A stretch of 64,000 nucleotides of DNA from positions 483,501-547,500 of the forward strand of contig NZ_CP007031.1 of assembly GCF_000224005.2 (NCBI RefSeq), given 5' to 3'. The notes under the pieces are model-generated. The model was not told the origin of the DNA and did not search any database. It saw only the letters and a program-made list of their open reading frames with translations. A program made the position numbers and the translations under genes. Source of the DNA: Marichromatium purpuratum 984 (lineage in GTDB: Bacteria > Pseudomonadota > Gammaproteobacteria > Chromatiales > Chromatiaceae). Below are positions 36,291-45,753 of this stretch, piece by piece. The stretch's first letter is position 1. Every line of letters starts with the position of its first letter.

Positions 36291-36605
36291 ATGACGCGCA
36301 TGAAACGACTGATGCTTGCAGCCGCCGTCGCGGGTGTCTCCGCGCTCGGTTCCATGTCCGCCAACGCCTTCTGGGGCTGGAGTCCGTTCGGGATGTTCCC
36401 GGGCGGCTGGGGCGGTCCCTGGGGTGGTCCCTGGTATGGCGGCGCGCCTTATTACGGCTATCACCATCCCTATGGCTACGGCGCTTATCCCTATCATGTA
36501 CCCCATGGCGCCTGGGGTGTCCCCTACGGCTGGGGTGCGCCGGTCTACGGCCAACCCTATTACGGCTACCCCGCCGCCAACCAGTCGACGGCCAGCAACG
36601 ACTGA
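36291..36605 (+). CDS. Sulfur globule envelope protein (Sgp family)
   Basis: 104 residues. A signal peptide (about 1-26, ending SMSANA) is followed by a low-complexity mature part very rich in Gly, Tyr, Pro and Trp (FWGWSPFGMFPGGWGG, then PYYGYHHPYGYGAYPYH). This is the composition of Sgp proteins that coat the periplasmic sulfur globules of Allochromatium vinosum during sulfide and thiosulfate oxidation. GGAG lies 7 bases before ATG 36291. Which Sgp paralogue it is cannot be told here. A hairpin follows the stop. Confidence 0.9.
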   Translation: MTRMKRLMLAAAVAGVSALGSMSANAFWGWSPFGMFPGGWGGPWGGPWYGGAPYYGYHHPYGYGAYPYHVPHGAWGVPYGWGAPVYGQPYYGYPAANQSTASND

Positions 36606-36615
36606 GTCAGCCCGT

Positions 36616-36639
36616 GCGCCCCGCCCGCCGGCGGGGCGC
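36616..36639. terminator. Hairpin after the sulfur globule gene
   Basis: GCGCCCCGCC-CGCC-GGCGGGGCGC, a perfect 10-bp GC stem 11 bases after the stop codon, most likely ends or stabilises the monocistronic sgp transcript. There is no T tract. Confidence 0.55.
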
Positions 36640-36734
36640 TGTCGCCGTCGCCCGCACGACTGCTATCATCCCCGCCACATGCACCGACGGTGGTCCCGCC
36701 TGGTCGCCGTCCGCACCCTGTGGAGGTCTGCGCC

Positions 36735-37721
36735 ATGCGCATCCTGGTGGGGGACATCGGTGGCACCAAGACGGCGCTCGCCATGGTCGAGTCGGTCGCC
36801 GGTGGTCTCGTGTTGCACCATCCCGAACGCTATCCGAGTGCCGCGCATGCGGGGCTCGAGTCGATCGTGCGCCATTATCTGGCCGCGCACGCGGTCTCCT
36901 GCACCGGTGCGGCCTTCGCCATCGCCGGCCCGGTGTCGGGGCGTCGCAGCCGAGTTACCAACCTGACCTGGCAGATCGATGCCGATGCCCTCGAGCATGC
37001 ATGCGGCCTTTCGCGGGTGCTGTTGCTCAACGACCTCGAAGCGGTGGCCTGGGGGGTCGCGGCGCTGGCGCCCGAGGATGTCTGCGAACTCCAGCCGGGT
37101 GAGCCCGGGGCCGTCGGCAACCGCTGCGTGATCGCCGCCGGGACCGGGCTCGGCGAGGCCGGTCTGTTCTGGGACGGGCATCGCCATCATCCCTTCGCCA
37201 CTGAGGGCGGGCACGCCGAGTTCGCCGCGACCGATGCCCGTGAATGGGCGCTGCGCGAATTCCTCGGGCGCCGTCACGCCCGGGTGAGCTGGGAGCGGCT
37301 GGTCTCCGGGATGGGTATCAGCGCCCTCCACGCCTTCTGCTGCGAGCACGCCGGCGAGCGGTCACCGTACCCCGTACTCGAGCCGGCCGCGGTTGCCGCC
37401 GGCGCGCGCGCGGGCGACGCCCGCTGTGTCGAGACGATGGCGCTGTTCTTCCGTCTCTATGGTCGCGAGGCCGGGGATCTGGCGCTCAAGCAGATGGCGC
37501 TCGGCGGGGTCTATCTCGGCGGCGGCATCGCCCCGCGCAACCTCGAGGCGCTGCGTGCCAGCGCCTTCCTCGATGGTTTTCTCGACAAGGGGCGGATGCG
37601 CGGGTTGATGCAGCGCATGCCGGTGCGAGTGATCCTGCAGCCGCGGGTGGCGCTGCTCGGCGCGGCGCGCGCCTGGCAGGGCGATGAGTCGCCCGGACGG
37701 CCCGCTGTGGCAGCAGGGTGA
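36735..37721 (+). CDS. glk: Glucokinase
   Basis: 328 residues, E. coli Glk family. It phosphorylates glucose with ATP. The phosphate loop is GDIGGTKTALAMVE (6-19), substrate blocks are NLTWQID and LLLNDLEAVAWG, and EGGHAEFAATD holds the sugar-contacting Glu-His. GTGLGEAGLFW and GGVYLGGGIAPRN complete the fold. GGAGG lies 8 bases before ATG 36735. It could feed glucose from glycogen breakdown into glycolysis. Confidence 0.93.
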   Translation: MRILVGDIGGTKTALAMVESVAGGLVLHHPERYPSAAHAGLESIVRHYLAAHAVSCTGAAFAIAGPVSGRRSRVTNLTWQIDADALEHACGLSRVLLLNDLEAVAWGVAALAPEDVCELQPGEPGAVGNRCVIAAGTGLGEAGLFWDGHRHHPFATEGGHAEFAATDAREWALREFLGRRHARVSWERLVSGMGISALHAFCCEHAGERSPYPVLEPAAVAAGARAGDARCVETMALFFRLYGREAGDLALKQMALGGVYLGGGIAPRNLEALRASAFLDGFLDKGRMRGLMQRMPVRVILQPRVALLGAARAWQGDESPGRPAVAAG

Positions 37722-37770
37722 GGTCAACGACGAGTGCGCGCCTCGAGCGCGCGTCACAGGAGAACAACCT

Positions 37771-37971
37771 TTGAGCCAGCAACTGAAGATCACCGGGCTG
37801 AGCTGTCAGCACTGCGAGCGTCGCGTCGGCGAGGCCCTGGTCGCGGTCGCCGGGGTCGAGTCGGTGAGCATCGACCTCGAGGCCGGTCGCGCGCGGGTGG
37901 AGGGCGCGGCCGAGTCCGCCACCCTGATCGCCGCCGTGGAGGCTGCCGGCTACCAGGCCGAGCCCTGCTGA
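37771..37971 (+). CDS. Heavy-metal-associated (HMA) domain protein, CopZ-like
   Basis: 66 residues forming one HMA domain. The metal site is GLSCQHCERRV (CxxC at about 11-14), which in the family binds Cu(I) or Zn(II). It can act as a copper chaperone, but no copper ATPase is in the window. The TTG 37771 start has AGGAG 8 bases upstream; longer in-frame starts overlap glk and lack similarity. It lies 49 bases after glk. Confidence 0.88.
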   Translation: MSQQLKITGLSCQHCERRVGEALVAVAGVESVSIDLEAGRARVEGAAESATLIAAVEAAGYQAEPC

Positions 37972-38094
37972 GTGCGCTCATCCGCGCGCCCGCCCGGGGC
38001 GCGCATCCTGCGCTAACACGTCTTTCAATACGCCCTCGCCAGTTCGTGCCGGCGGGGGCGTCGTTCGTCATGGAGAACCTGGAGAATCTGTCGT

Positions 38095-38904
38095 ATGTCG
38101 AGTCGTGAACGGATCGGTGCCTGGATCGAGTCCGATCCCGTCCAACGCGTGATCATCAGTCTGATCGCCCTCAATGCCATGACCCTGGGGTTGCAGACCT
38201 CGCCGGCGCTGGTCGCCGACTTCGGCGGCGCGCTGCACCTGATCGATCAGGCGGTGCTCGCGGTGTTCGTGGTCGAGATCCTGCTCAAGCTCTATGCGCG
38301 GGGGGCGCGTTTCTTCGCCAGTGGCTGGAACTTGTTCGACTTCACCGTGGTGGCCATCGCCCTGGTCCCGGCCAGCGGACCGCTGGCGGTGTTGCGCGCG
38401 CTGCGCGTGCTGCGGGTGCTGCGACTGATCTCGATGGCGCCGCGACTGCGCTTCGTGGTCGAGGCGTTGCTCAAGGCGCTGCCCGGGATCTCCTCGATCG
38501 CGCTGCTGATGCTGATCCTCTTCTACGTCTTCGCGGTGATGGCCACCGGGCTGTTCGGCGAGCGCTTCCCGGAGTGGTTCGGCGGGCTCGGCGCCTCCAT
38601 GTACACCCTGTTCCAGGTGATGACCCTGGAGAGCTGGTCGATGGGGATCGTGCGTCCGGTGATGGCGGCCTATCCGCTGGCCTGGCTGTTCTTCATCCCC
38701 TTCATCCTCATCGCCACCTTCACCATGCTCAACCTGTTCATCGGCATCATCGTCGACACCATGCAGACACTGCACGATGCCCAGCACCAGGGAACGCGCG
38801 ACGAGCTGGAGCGCTCGATGCACCGTGACAACGCCCAGCTCGAGCACGAGCTGCAGGCGTTGCGCGTCGAGGTGCGCGCGCTGCGCGAGGCGCTGCGACG
38901 CTGA
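38095..38904 (+). CDS. Bacterial voltage-gated sodium channel (NaChBac/Nav family)
   Basis: 269 residues, six transmembrane segments per subunit, functional as a tetramer. The voltage sensor S4 is LRALRVLRVLRLISMAPRLR with regularly spaced Arg (about 102-121). The pore loop has TLESWSM, the Na+-selective filter of the family, and S6 is FTMLNLFIGIIVDTM. The C-terminal helix (about 235-269, rich in Glu, Arg and Leu) is the usual coiled-coil tetramer bundle. It may serve ion homeostasis or motility in a saline habitat. Confidence 0.94.
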   Translation: MSSRERIGAWIESDPVQRVIISLIALNAMTLGLQTSPALVADFGGALHLIDQAVLAVFVVEILLKLYARGARFFASGWNLFDFTVVAIALVPASGPLAVLRALRVLRVLRLISMAPRLRFVVEALLKALPGISSIALLMLILFYVFAVMATGLFGERFPEWFGGLGASMYTLFQVMTLESWSMGIVRPVMAAYPLAWLFFIPFILIATFTMLNLFIGIIVDTMQTLHDAQHQGTRDELERSMHRDNAQLEHELQALRVEVRALREALRR

Positions 38905-39020
38905 GTCGGGCGGTGTGGTTCTGCTATGATCGGTCGCGATCGCGGGACGGCTGTCCGCTGCGCGAGCGCGCCGGCGGCATCATCAATAGGGATGGGATTC
39001 TCGTGCGAGGGGAGCGGATC

Positions 39021-40829
39021 GTGACACAGCCAGCGCGGCGCGCCAACGGCGTCCGTTCCCTCAGCCTTGCGGGAGCGGGCCGTCACTGGCTGGCGCTGCT
39101 GCTGCTCGGGTGGATGGCGCCGGCCATGGCGCTCGGACTGAAGGTCGAGGTCGACGGACTCGAGGGCAAGGAGCGCGACAACGTCCTGGCGTTGCTCGAC
39201 ATCTACCAGGAGCGCGATGGCGCCGGACTCGATCTGCCCCGGATGCGCGCGTTGCACCGTCTCGCTCCGCAGCAGATCCGCGATGCCCTGGCCCCCTTCG
39301 GTCTGTATCGGGTGGCGGTCGACGCCACCCTCGAACAGTCCACTCCGCCCGATGGTCCCTGGTTGGCGCGTTATCGGGTACGCCCCGGCGAGCCGGTGCG
39401 CATCGGTGCGGTCGACTACCAGGTGCGCGGTCCCGGCGAGGACGACCCGGCCTTCCCCGAGCGCTTCCCGATGCAGCGCGGCGCGGTGTTGCTGCACGCT
39501 GACTACGAGCGCGCCAAGTCGGAGCTGCGCTATGCCGCCTCGGCCAATGGCTATCTCGACTACCAGCTGCTCCGTCACCAGGTGCTGGTCGACCCCGAAG
39601 CCGACAGCGCGGTGGTCCACTTCCATCTCGACACCGGTCCGCAGTACCACCTCGGCGAGGTGACCTTCAACCAGGACCTGCTCGACGACGAATTGCTGCG
39701 GCGCTATCTGCGCTTCACGCCGGGGGCGGTCTACGACCCCGACCTGCTGCTCGAACTGCAGAGCCGACTGCTCGGTACCGAGTACTACAGCGAGGTCGAG
39801 ATCGTGCCGCACAAGAAAGCGCGCGACGATGAGGGGCGTATCCCCATCGAGGTCATCGCCACCCGCAACAAGGCCAACAAGTATCGTCTCGGCGTCGGCT
39901 TCGCCACCGACAGCGGGCCGCGCTTCAGCATGGATTGGCGGCGGCGCTATCTCAATCGCTGGGGCCACAAGTTCCGCACCGAGCTGATCCTCTCGCCGCG
40001 TCATTCGGAGTGGAATCTCGACTATCGCATCCCGATCCAGGACCCGACCCGCGACTATCTCACCATCAGGCCGCAATCGGTCTATGACGACACCGCCAGT
40101 CGCAAGGGCTGGGTCCACACCGTGCAGCTCGCCCACTCGCGCCTCACCGGCGGCGGCTGGCGGCGCACCGGCGGGTTCGACTTCCGCTACGAGGACATCG
40201 CGCTCAACGATGCCCCGGCGCAACGCACCAGCGAGCTGGTGCCCAACATCTCCTGGTCGAAGACGGTCTCCGACGACCCGGTCAACACCAATCGCGGCTA
40301 TCGCATCAAGTACACCCTGCTCGGCACCTTCGGCGGGGTGCTCGCCGAGCACTCCTACCTGAGCGGTCAGATCCAGTTCAAGTGGGTGCGCCGCTTCGCC
40401 GAGCGCTATCGGCTGATCGCCCGCACCGATCTCGGCGCCACCCTCGCCGACTCGGTCGACGACCTGCCGGCGAGCCGCCGCTTCTATGCCGGCGGTGACG
40501 CCTCGATCCGGGGCTGGGACTACGATGCCCTGGGCCCGACCGACCCGGTCACCGACCAGACCGTCGGCGGGCGCTATCTCGCCGTCGGCAGCCTCGAACT
40601 CGAGCGCGAGATCCGCGGCCCCTGGAGCGCGGCGCTGTTCACCGACTTCGGTAACGCCTTCGATCCCGACTACGATCAGCAGATCGCCTACAGCGCCGGG
40701 GTCGGGGTGCGCTGGGCCTCGCCGATCGGGCAGGTCCGGCTCGATCTCGCCTTCGCGCTCAGCAAGGACAACGACAACGGCGGTTGGCCCCCGGCGCGGC
40801 TGCACATCGTGATCGGTCCCGACCTATGA
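39021..40829 (+). CDS. tamA: Outer membrane translocation and assembly protein TamA
   Basis: 602 residues from GTG 39021, which has GGAG 6 bases upstream and opens a signal peptide (WLALLLLGWMAPAMA). Three POTRA domains (about 35-270) precede a 16-strand Omp85 barrel (about 280-602) with the signature GGDASIRGWDYDALGP and a terminal strand ending in Leu. TamA works with the periplasm-spanning TamB to deliver proteins or lipids to the outer membrane. tamB overlaps its stop (ATGA). Confidence 0.93.
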   Translation: MTQPARRANGVRSLSLAGAGRHWLALLLLGWMAPAMALGLKVEVDGLEGKERDNVLALLDIYQERDGAGLDLPRMRALHRLAPQQIRDALAPFGLYRVAVDATLEQSTPPDGPWLARYRVRPGEPVRIGAVDYQVRGPGEDDPAFPERFPMQRGAVLLHADYERAKSELRYAASANGYLDYQLLRHQVLVDPEADSAVVHFHLDTGPQYHLGEVTFNQDLLDDELLRRYLRFTPGAVYDPDLLLELQSRLLGTEYYSEVEIVPHKKARDDEGRIPIEVIATRNKANKYRLGVGFATDSGPRFSMDWRRRYLNRWGHKFRTELILSPRHSEWNLDYRIPIQDPTRDYLTIRPQSVYDDTASRKGWVHTVQLAHSRLTGGGWRRTGGFDFRYEDIALNDAPAQRTSELVPNISWSKTVSDDPVNTNRGYRIKYTLLGTFGGVLAEHSYLSGQIQFKWVRRFAERYRLIARTDLGATLADSVDDLPASRRFYAGGDASIRGWDYDALGPTDPVTDQTVGGRYLAVGSLELEREIRGPWSAALFTDFGNAFDPDYDQQIAYSAGVGVRWASPIGQVRLDLAFALSKDNDNGGWPPARLHIVIGPDL

Positions 40830-43800
40830 ACGACGACGCCGCCCGCGCCGCGCCGCCCGCCGAGCCGTCGACGCCCCCCGCGCCGCGCCGCCGCTGGCCG
40901 CGCCGGCTGCTGCTCGCGCTGCTCACCTTGCTGCTCGTCCTGGTGTTGCTGCTCGGCTGGCTGCTCGGCACCCAGCGCGGGCTGCACGGCCTGCTCGCGC
41001 TGGGCGAGCGTCTCGCCCCCGGGGTGGTGCAGGTCGAGCGCGCCGCGGGGCGGGTGCTCGGCCCGCTCGACCTCACCGGGCTGGCACTGCGCCTCGACGG
41101 TATCAGTCTCGACGTCGAGCACGCCCGGCTCGACTGGTCGCCCGGCGCGCTGTTGCGCGGTCGGCTGCGGGTGCGCGCACTGACCGTCGCCGGGGTCGAC
41201 CTCGCGCTCGCGCCGAGCCCCGAGGAGCCCGACCCGGCACCGCTGACCCTGCCCGATCTGAGCCTGCCGCTGGCCGTCGAGGTCGACTCGCTGACCCTCG
41301 AGCGGATGCGGCTCCGCGCCCCGGAGACGGCCCCCTGGCTGGTGCTCGAGCGCGCCGAGCTGGGCGCTGCGCTCACCCGGGGGGCGCTGACGCTGGAGGT
41401 GCTGGAGGTCGAGCTGAGCGAGCCGCGCGCCGCGCTCACCGCCGCCGGTGGGGCGACCCTGAGTGGTGACTATCCGCTCGATCTTGCCCTCGACTGGCGC
41501 CTCGGGCTGGACCCCGCGATCGTGCTCCGGGGCGAGGGCTTCGCGCGGGGCGATCTCGCCCGGCTCGCCCTCGAGCAGCGTCTGAGCGGCACGGTCGAGG
41601 CGGTGCTCGAGGCCGACCTCGAGCACTTGCTGGAGGCGCCGCGCTGGTCGGCGACGCTGGAGCTGGCCGGGGTGCGTCTGGCCGACATCCAGCCCGACGC
41701 GCCGGCGGTCGAACTCAGCGCCAGCCTGCGCAGCGCCGGCGATCTCGACCGCGCCACCCTCGATGGCCAGCTCGACGCCCGCGCTCCGGGGCTGCCCGAC
41801 TTCGGTCACCTGGCGCTGCGGCTCGACGCTGACTGGCAGGCCCCGGCGCTGGAGCTGCGCGCGCTCGAGATCACCGAGCAGGTCTCCGGGGCGCGGCTTG
41901 CCGCCAGCGGTCGGGTGGTGCTCGACCCGGTGCCGCCGGCGCTGCAGCTCGAGGCCGACTGGTCGCGACTGCGCTGGCCGCTGAGCGGCGCGGCGCTGGT
42001 GCGCGCCCCCGAGGGCTCGCTGCGTCTCGACGGCACCCTGGAGGACTTCGCCTACCGCCTCGCCGCGGCGATCGAGGGGGAGTCCTTCCCCGCGCTTGAG
42101 CTGCGGGCGTCGGGGCAGGGGAGTTCGAGCCAGGTCGCGCTCGACAGTCTGCGTCTGGAGACGCTCGACGGGACGATCAGCGGCGAGGGCGAGCTGGCCT
42201 GGGCGCCGGGGTTGCGCTGGCGTCTGGCGCTCGACGGCGAGGGGCTGGACCCGGGGCAATGGATCGACGGGCTCGACGATCGGGTCGCGCTGTCGCTGGC
42301 CAGCACCGGCGACCTCGCCGCCTTCGACTACCGGCTGGAGGCGAGCACCCGGGGGCCGGGTCTGCCGGTACTGGCGCTGCACGCCGAGGGTGCCGGCAGT
42401 GCCGAGCGGATCGCGCTCGAGCAGCTCACCCTCGACGGGCTCGATGGCCGGGTCAGTGGCGAGGCCGAGGTGATGCTCGCGCCCGAGACGGCATGGCAGG
42501 GCGCGGTACGGATCGCCGGGATCGACCCCGGGGTGCTCGACCCGGCCTGGCGCGGTCGGCTCGATGGCGCCATCGATCTCGACGGCGGGCTGGGTGCGGA
42601 CGGGCTGCGCCTCGATGCCCGGCTCGAGCGGATCGCCGGCACCCTGCGCGGTTATCCGGTGGCGCTTGCCGGCCGGCTCGCGCTCGCCGGCGAGGTGCTG
42701 CAGATCGACGGGTTGCGGCTCGACTCCGGGCCGACCCGCGTCAGCCTCGTCGGCAGCCTGGCGCGCGACCAACTGGCGCTCGATCTCGGCTTCGACTCGC
42801 CCGATCTCGGCAGCCTGCTGCCGGAGGCGCGCGGCCAGCTGCGCGTCTCCGCTCGGCTCGGCGGCAGCGTCGCCGACCCGCGCCTCAAGCTGCGTGCGCT
42901 GGCGCGTGATGTGCTGGTGGCGGGGCAGGGGGTGGCGCGGCTCGAACTCGACGGCGCGCTCGGGCTCGACCCCGCCGCGCCGCTGGAGATCCGGCTCGAT
43001 GCCCGTGATCTCAGCCTCGGCGGTGCCTGGTCGCGGCTGACGCTCGCCGGGAGCGGGACCACCGCCGCGCACCGGCTCGATGCCGAACTCGCCGGTGAGC
43101 TGCTCGAGGCCCGTCTCGGCCTTGCCGGTGGACTCGATGCCGAGGGTCGCTACGATGGGCGTCTGGCGGCGCTGCGGGTGGCCGGCGAGGCACTCGGCGA
43201 CTGGTCGCTGACGCGTCCGGCGCCGCTGCGCCTGGCCCTGCCCGAGGGTGGGGTGGGGCCGCTGTGTCTGCGCGAGCGCGGCGGCTCGGGCGGCTGTCTT
43301 GACGCGGCGCTCCATGAGACCGGCTGGGAGGCTGGGATCGACGGACTGAGGCTCGATCTCGGGCTGGTCGAGCAGGCGCTCGACGACACGCTCGATCTCG
43401 CCGGGACGCTCGCCGTCGACGGCCGGCTGCGCGCCGAGTCGACGGTGCTCGACGGCGGGCTGGTGGCCCGGGTCGAGGACGGGCGGCTGCGTACCCTGAT
43501 GACCCGGGGGGAGGAGGCGCTGGTCGAGTTCTCGGGCAGCGCGCTGCGTCTCGAGGCCGGTCCGGCTGCGCTCGTCGCACGGCTCGAGCTGCCGTTGCGC
43601 GGGCTCGGCGCCCTCGCCGGCGAGGTGCGTCTGCCGGACTGGCGGCTCGACGCCCCGGCTCGGTCGGATCAGCCCTTGCGCGGCGAGTTGCGCGTCGATC
43701 TCGACGACTTCTCGCGTGTTCCCGACCTGTTGCCGGATATCGCCTCGATGCGTGGCACCCTGCGCGGGCGTCTCGCGCTCGCCGGTACCCTGGGCGCGCC

Positions 43801-44827
43801 CGGGGTGACGGGCGCGGCGCGGCTGGCCGGGGTCGGCTTCGAGGTGCCGCTGATCGGACTCGAGGTCGATGACCTGGGCCTGACGCTGGAGGCGCGCTCG
43901 CGCGAGCGGCTGACGCTCGATGGCTCGGCCCGGCTCGGCGAGGGGTTGCTCGAGATCGAGGGTGGCGCCGATCTCGGCGCCCTGGATGGCTGGGTGAGTC
44001 TCGCCGGCGAGCGACTGACGGTGGCCGATACCGTCGAGTACTTCGCCCTGGTCTCGCCCGAGCTGCGCCTCGAGGCGGGTACGAGTGGGGCGCGGCTGCG
44101 CGGTGAGATCCGCGTGCCGGAGGCGCGTATCCGCACCCGCGCCCTGCCCGCAGGCACGGTCTCGCCGTCGAGCGACGTGGTGCTCGCCGGCAGCGAGACC
44201 AGTCCGCCCTATCCGCTCGACATCGATCTGCGGCTGGTGCTCGGTGACGAGGTGACGATCGATGCCTTCGGCGTCAATGGCCGGCTCGCCGGCGCGCTCG
44301 GGGTGAGCCAGCGTCCCGGGCGCGACATGCTCGGCGACGGCCAGCTGCAGATCATCGACGGTCAGTACCGCTTCTCTGCCGGCTTCGGATTCGGCGCCGA
44401 GCTGGGGGTGCCGCTGACCATCGAGCAGGGGCGGCTGATCTATGCCAAGAGCCTGATCGACAACCCCGGGCTGTTGCTCCAGGCGCAGCGCGAGGGCGGT
44501 GACACTTCGGCCGGAGTGCGTGTGCTCGGTACCCTGCGCGACCCGCGACTGGCCTTTTTCTCCGACACCGACCCGGAGATGAGCCAGTCGGAGATCATCA
44601 AGTATCTGGTCACCGGCATCGTGCCGCAGGACAATGACCGGATCAACGACACCGGCCTCGCGGTCGGGACCTATGTCGCGCCCAAGGTCTACATGGAATA
44701 CGAGAGCGGTCTCGGCGACGAGCCGAACAAGGTCAGATTGCGGTACGATCTCTCGCGTCGCATCGAGCTGCAGACCGAGACCGGTGAGAGCCAGGGTGCG
44801 GATATCTTCTTCAAGTTCGAGAACTGA
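40826..44827 (+). CDS. tamB: Translocation and assembly protein TamB
   Basis: 1333 residues. An N-terminal membrane anchor (about 25-47; LLLALLTLLLVLVLLLGWL) is followed by a very long beta-rich, Leu/Asp/Gly-repeating body of the AsmA-like bridge type, ending in the conserved TamB (DUF490) domain (about 1000-1333; SQSEIIKYLVTG and the C-terminal phenylalanine motif FFKFEN). Bridge proteins are thought to move phospholipids between membranes. It is coupled by 4- and 1-base overlaps to tamA and lpxL. Confidence 0.93.
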   Translation: MNDDAARAAPPAEPSTPPAPRRRWPRRLLLALLTLLLVLVLLLGWLLGTQRGLHGLLALGERLAPGVVQVERAAGRVLGPLDLTGLALRLDGISLDVEHARLDWSPGALLRGRLRVRALTVAGVDLALAPSPEEPDPAPLTLPDLSLPLAVEVDSLTLERMRLRAPETAPWLVLERAELGAALTRGALTLEVLEVELSEPRAALTAAGGATLSGDYPLDLALDWRLGLDPAIVLRGEGFARGDLARLALEQRLSGTVEAVLEADLEHLLEAPRWSATLELAGVRLADIQPDAPAVELSASLRSAGDLDRATLDGQLDARAPGLPDFGHLALRLDADWQAPALELRALEITEQVSGARLAASGRVVLDPVPPALQLEADWSRLRWPLSGAALVRAPEGSLRLDGTLEDFAYRLAAAIEGESFPALELRASGQGSSSQVALDSLRLETLDGTISGEGELAWAPGLRWRLALDGEGLDPGQWIDGLDDRVALSLASTGDLAAFDYRLEASTRGPGLPVLALHAEGAGSAERIALEQLTLDGLDGRVSGEAEVMLAPETAWQGAVRIAGIDPGVLDPAWRGRLDGAIDLDGGLGADGLRLDARLERIAGTLRGYPVALAGRLALAGEVLQIDGLRLDSGPTRVSLVGSLARDQLALDLGFDSPDLGSLLPEARGQLRVSARLGGSVADPRLKLRALARDVLVAGQGVARLELDGALGLDPAAPLEIRLDARDLSLGGAWSRLTLAGSGTTAAHRLDAELAGELLEARLGLAGGLDAEGRYDGRLAALRVAGEALGDWSLTRPAPLRLALPEGGVGPLCLRERGGSGGCLDAALHETGWEAGIDGLRLDLGLVEQALDDTLDLAGTLAVDGRLRAESTVLDGGLVARVEDGRLRTLMTRGEEALVEFSGSALRLEAGPAALVARLELPLRGLGALAGEVRLPDWRLDAPARSDQPLRGELRVDLDDFSRVPDLLPDIASMRGTLRGRLALAGTLGAPGVTGAARLAGVGFEVPLIGLEVDDLGLTLEARSRERLTLDGSARLGEGLLEIEGGADLGALDGWVSLAGERLTVADTVEYFALVSPELRLEAGTSGARLRGEIRVPEARIRTRALPAGTVSPSSDVVLAGSETSPPYPLDIDLRLVLGDEVTIDAFGVNGRLAGALGVSQRPGRDMLGDGQLQIIDGQYRFSAGFGFGAELGVPLTIEQGRLIYAKSLIDNPGLLLQAQREGGDTSAGVRVLGTLRDPRLAFFSDTDPEMSQSEIIKYLVTGIVPQDNDRINDTGLAVGTYVAPKVYMEYESGLGDEPNKVRLRYDLSRRIELQTETGESQGADIFFKFEN

Positions 44828-45753
44828 TGCTTGCGCACCCGAAACACTGGCCCAGCTGGTTGCTGCTGGGGCTGATCCACGCCCTCGGGCGTCTTCCCTT
44901 CCCCGTGCTCTGGGCACTCGGCTCGCTGGCCGGTCGGCTCGGTTACCTGCTCGCGCGCGAACGGCGCGAGGTGGCCCGCCGTAATCTCGCCATCTGTCTC
45001 GCCGATCGCACCCCGGCCGAGCGTGAGCGGGTGCTGCGCGCCCACTTCGGCTGGCTCGGCGTGGCCGCACTCAGTCAGGGCGTCGGCTGGGGCATCTCGC
45101 GCGCGCGGCTGCAGCGGCTGGTGCGCATCGAGGGGCGCGAGCGGATCGATGATGCGGTGGCCGAGGGGGGCGCGACGATCGTGCTGGTGCCGCACTTCGT
45201 CGGGCTGGAACTCGGCGGCGCGGCCTTCACCGCGCTGGTCCATCCCGGCGTCTACATGTACCAGAAGATCCGCAACCCGGTCGTCGACTGGCAGGTGCGT
45301 CGTGCCCGGCGTCAGTACGGCAGCCGCTCGATCGAGCGTCACGACGACCTGCGCGGCCTGATCCGCGCGTTGCGCGAGGGTATCCCCTTCTTCTATCTGC
45401 CCGATCAGGACGGCGGACGCAACGGGGTGTTCGTACCCTTCTGCGGGGTGAGCGCCTCGACCGTGCCCATGCTCGGGCGTTTCGCGGCGATGTCCGATGC
45501 CCTGGTGATTCCGACCTTCGCGCGCTATCTGCCCTGGGGGCGGGGGCTTGAGCTGCGTTTCGCGCCGCCGCTGGAGGATTTTCCGACGGGCGACCGCGAG
45601 GCCGATGCCGCGCACATGAATCGGGCGATCGAGACCGAGGTGCGGGCGATGCCGGAGCAGTACTTTTGGGTGCACCGACGCTTCAAGACCCGCCCTCCGG
45701 GCGAGGCGCCGATCTATCCTCCGAAGCGCAGACGCAAGCGCAAGCGTCGATGA
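44827..45753 (+). CDS. lpxL: Lipid A biosynthesis acyltransferase (LpxL/HtrB family)
   Basis: 308 residues. It adds a secondary acyl chain to lipid A at the inner membrane. The catalytic motif HX4E is in LVPHFVGLELGG (about 118-129); further family blocks are MYQKIRNPVVDWQVRRAR, FFYLPDQDGGRNGVFVPFCG and the C-terminal PEQYFWVHRRFKTRPPGE. The tail is very basic. LpxL and LpxM cannot be separated safely by eye. It overlaps the tamB stop by 1 base and the next gene by 4. Confidence 0.92.
   Translation: MLAHPKHWPSWLLLGLIHALGRLPFPVLWALGSLAGRLGYLLARERREVARRNLAICLADRTPAERERVLRAHFGWLGVAALSQGVGWGISRARLQRLVRIEGRERIDDAVAEGGATIVLVPHFVGLELGGAAFTALVHPGVYMYQKIRNPVVDWQVRRARRQYGSRSIERHDDLRGLIRALREGIPFFYLPDQDGGRNGVFVPFCGVSASTVPMLGRFAAMSDALVIPTFARYLPWGRGLELRFAPPLEDFPTGDREADAAHMNRAIETEVRAMPEQYFWVHRRFKTRPPGEAPIYPPKRRRKRKRR

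Noticed and set aside
40688-45070. 1460-residue open frame on the minus strand
   Set aside because: It lies wholly opposite tamA/tamB/lpxL and its Gln/Arg/Pro-rich product is a complement artefact.
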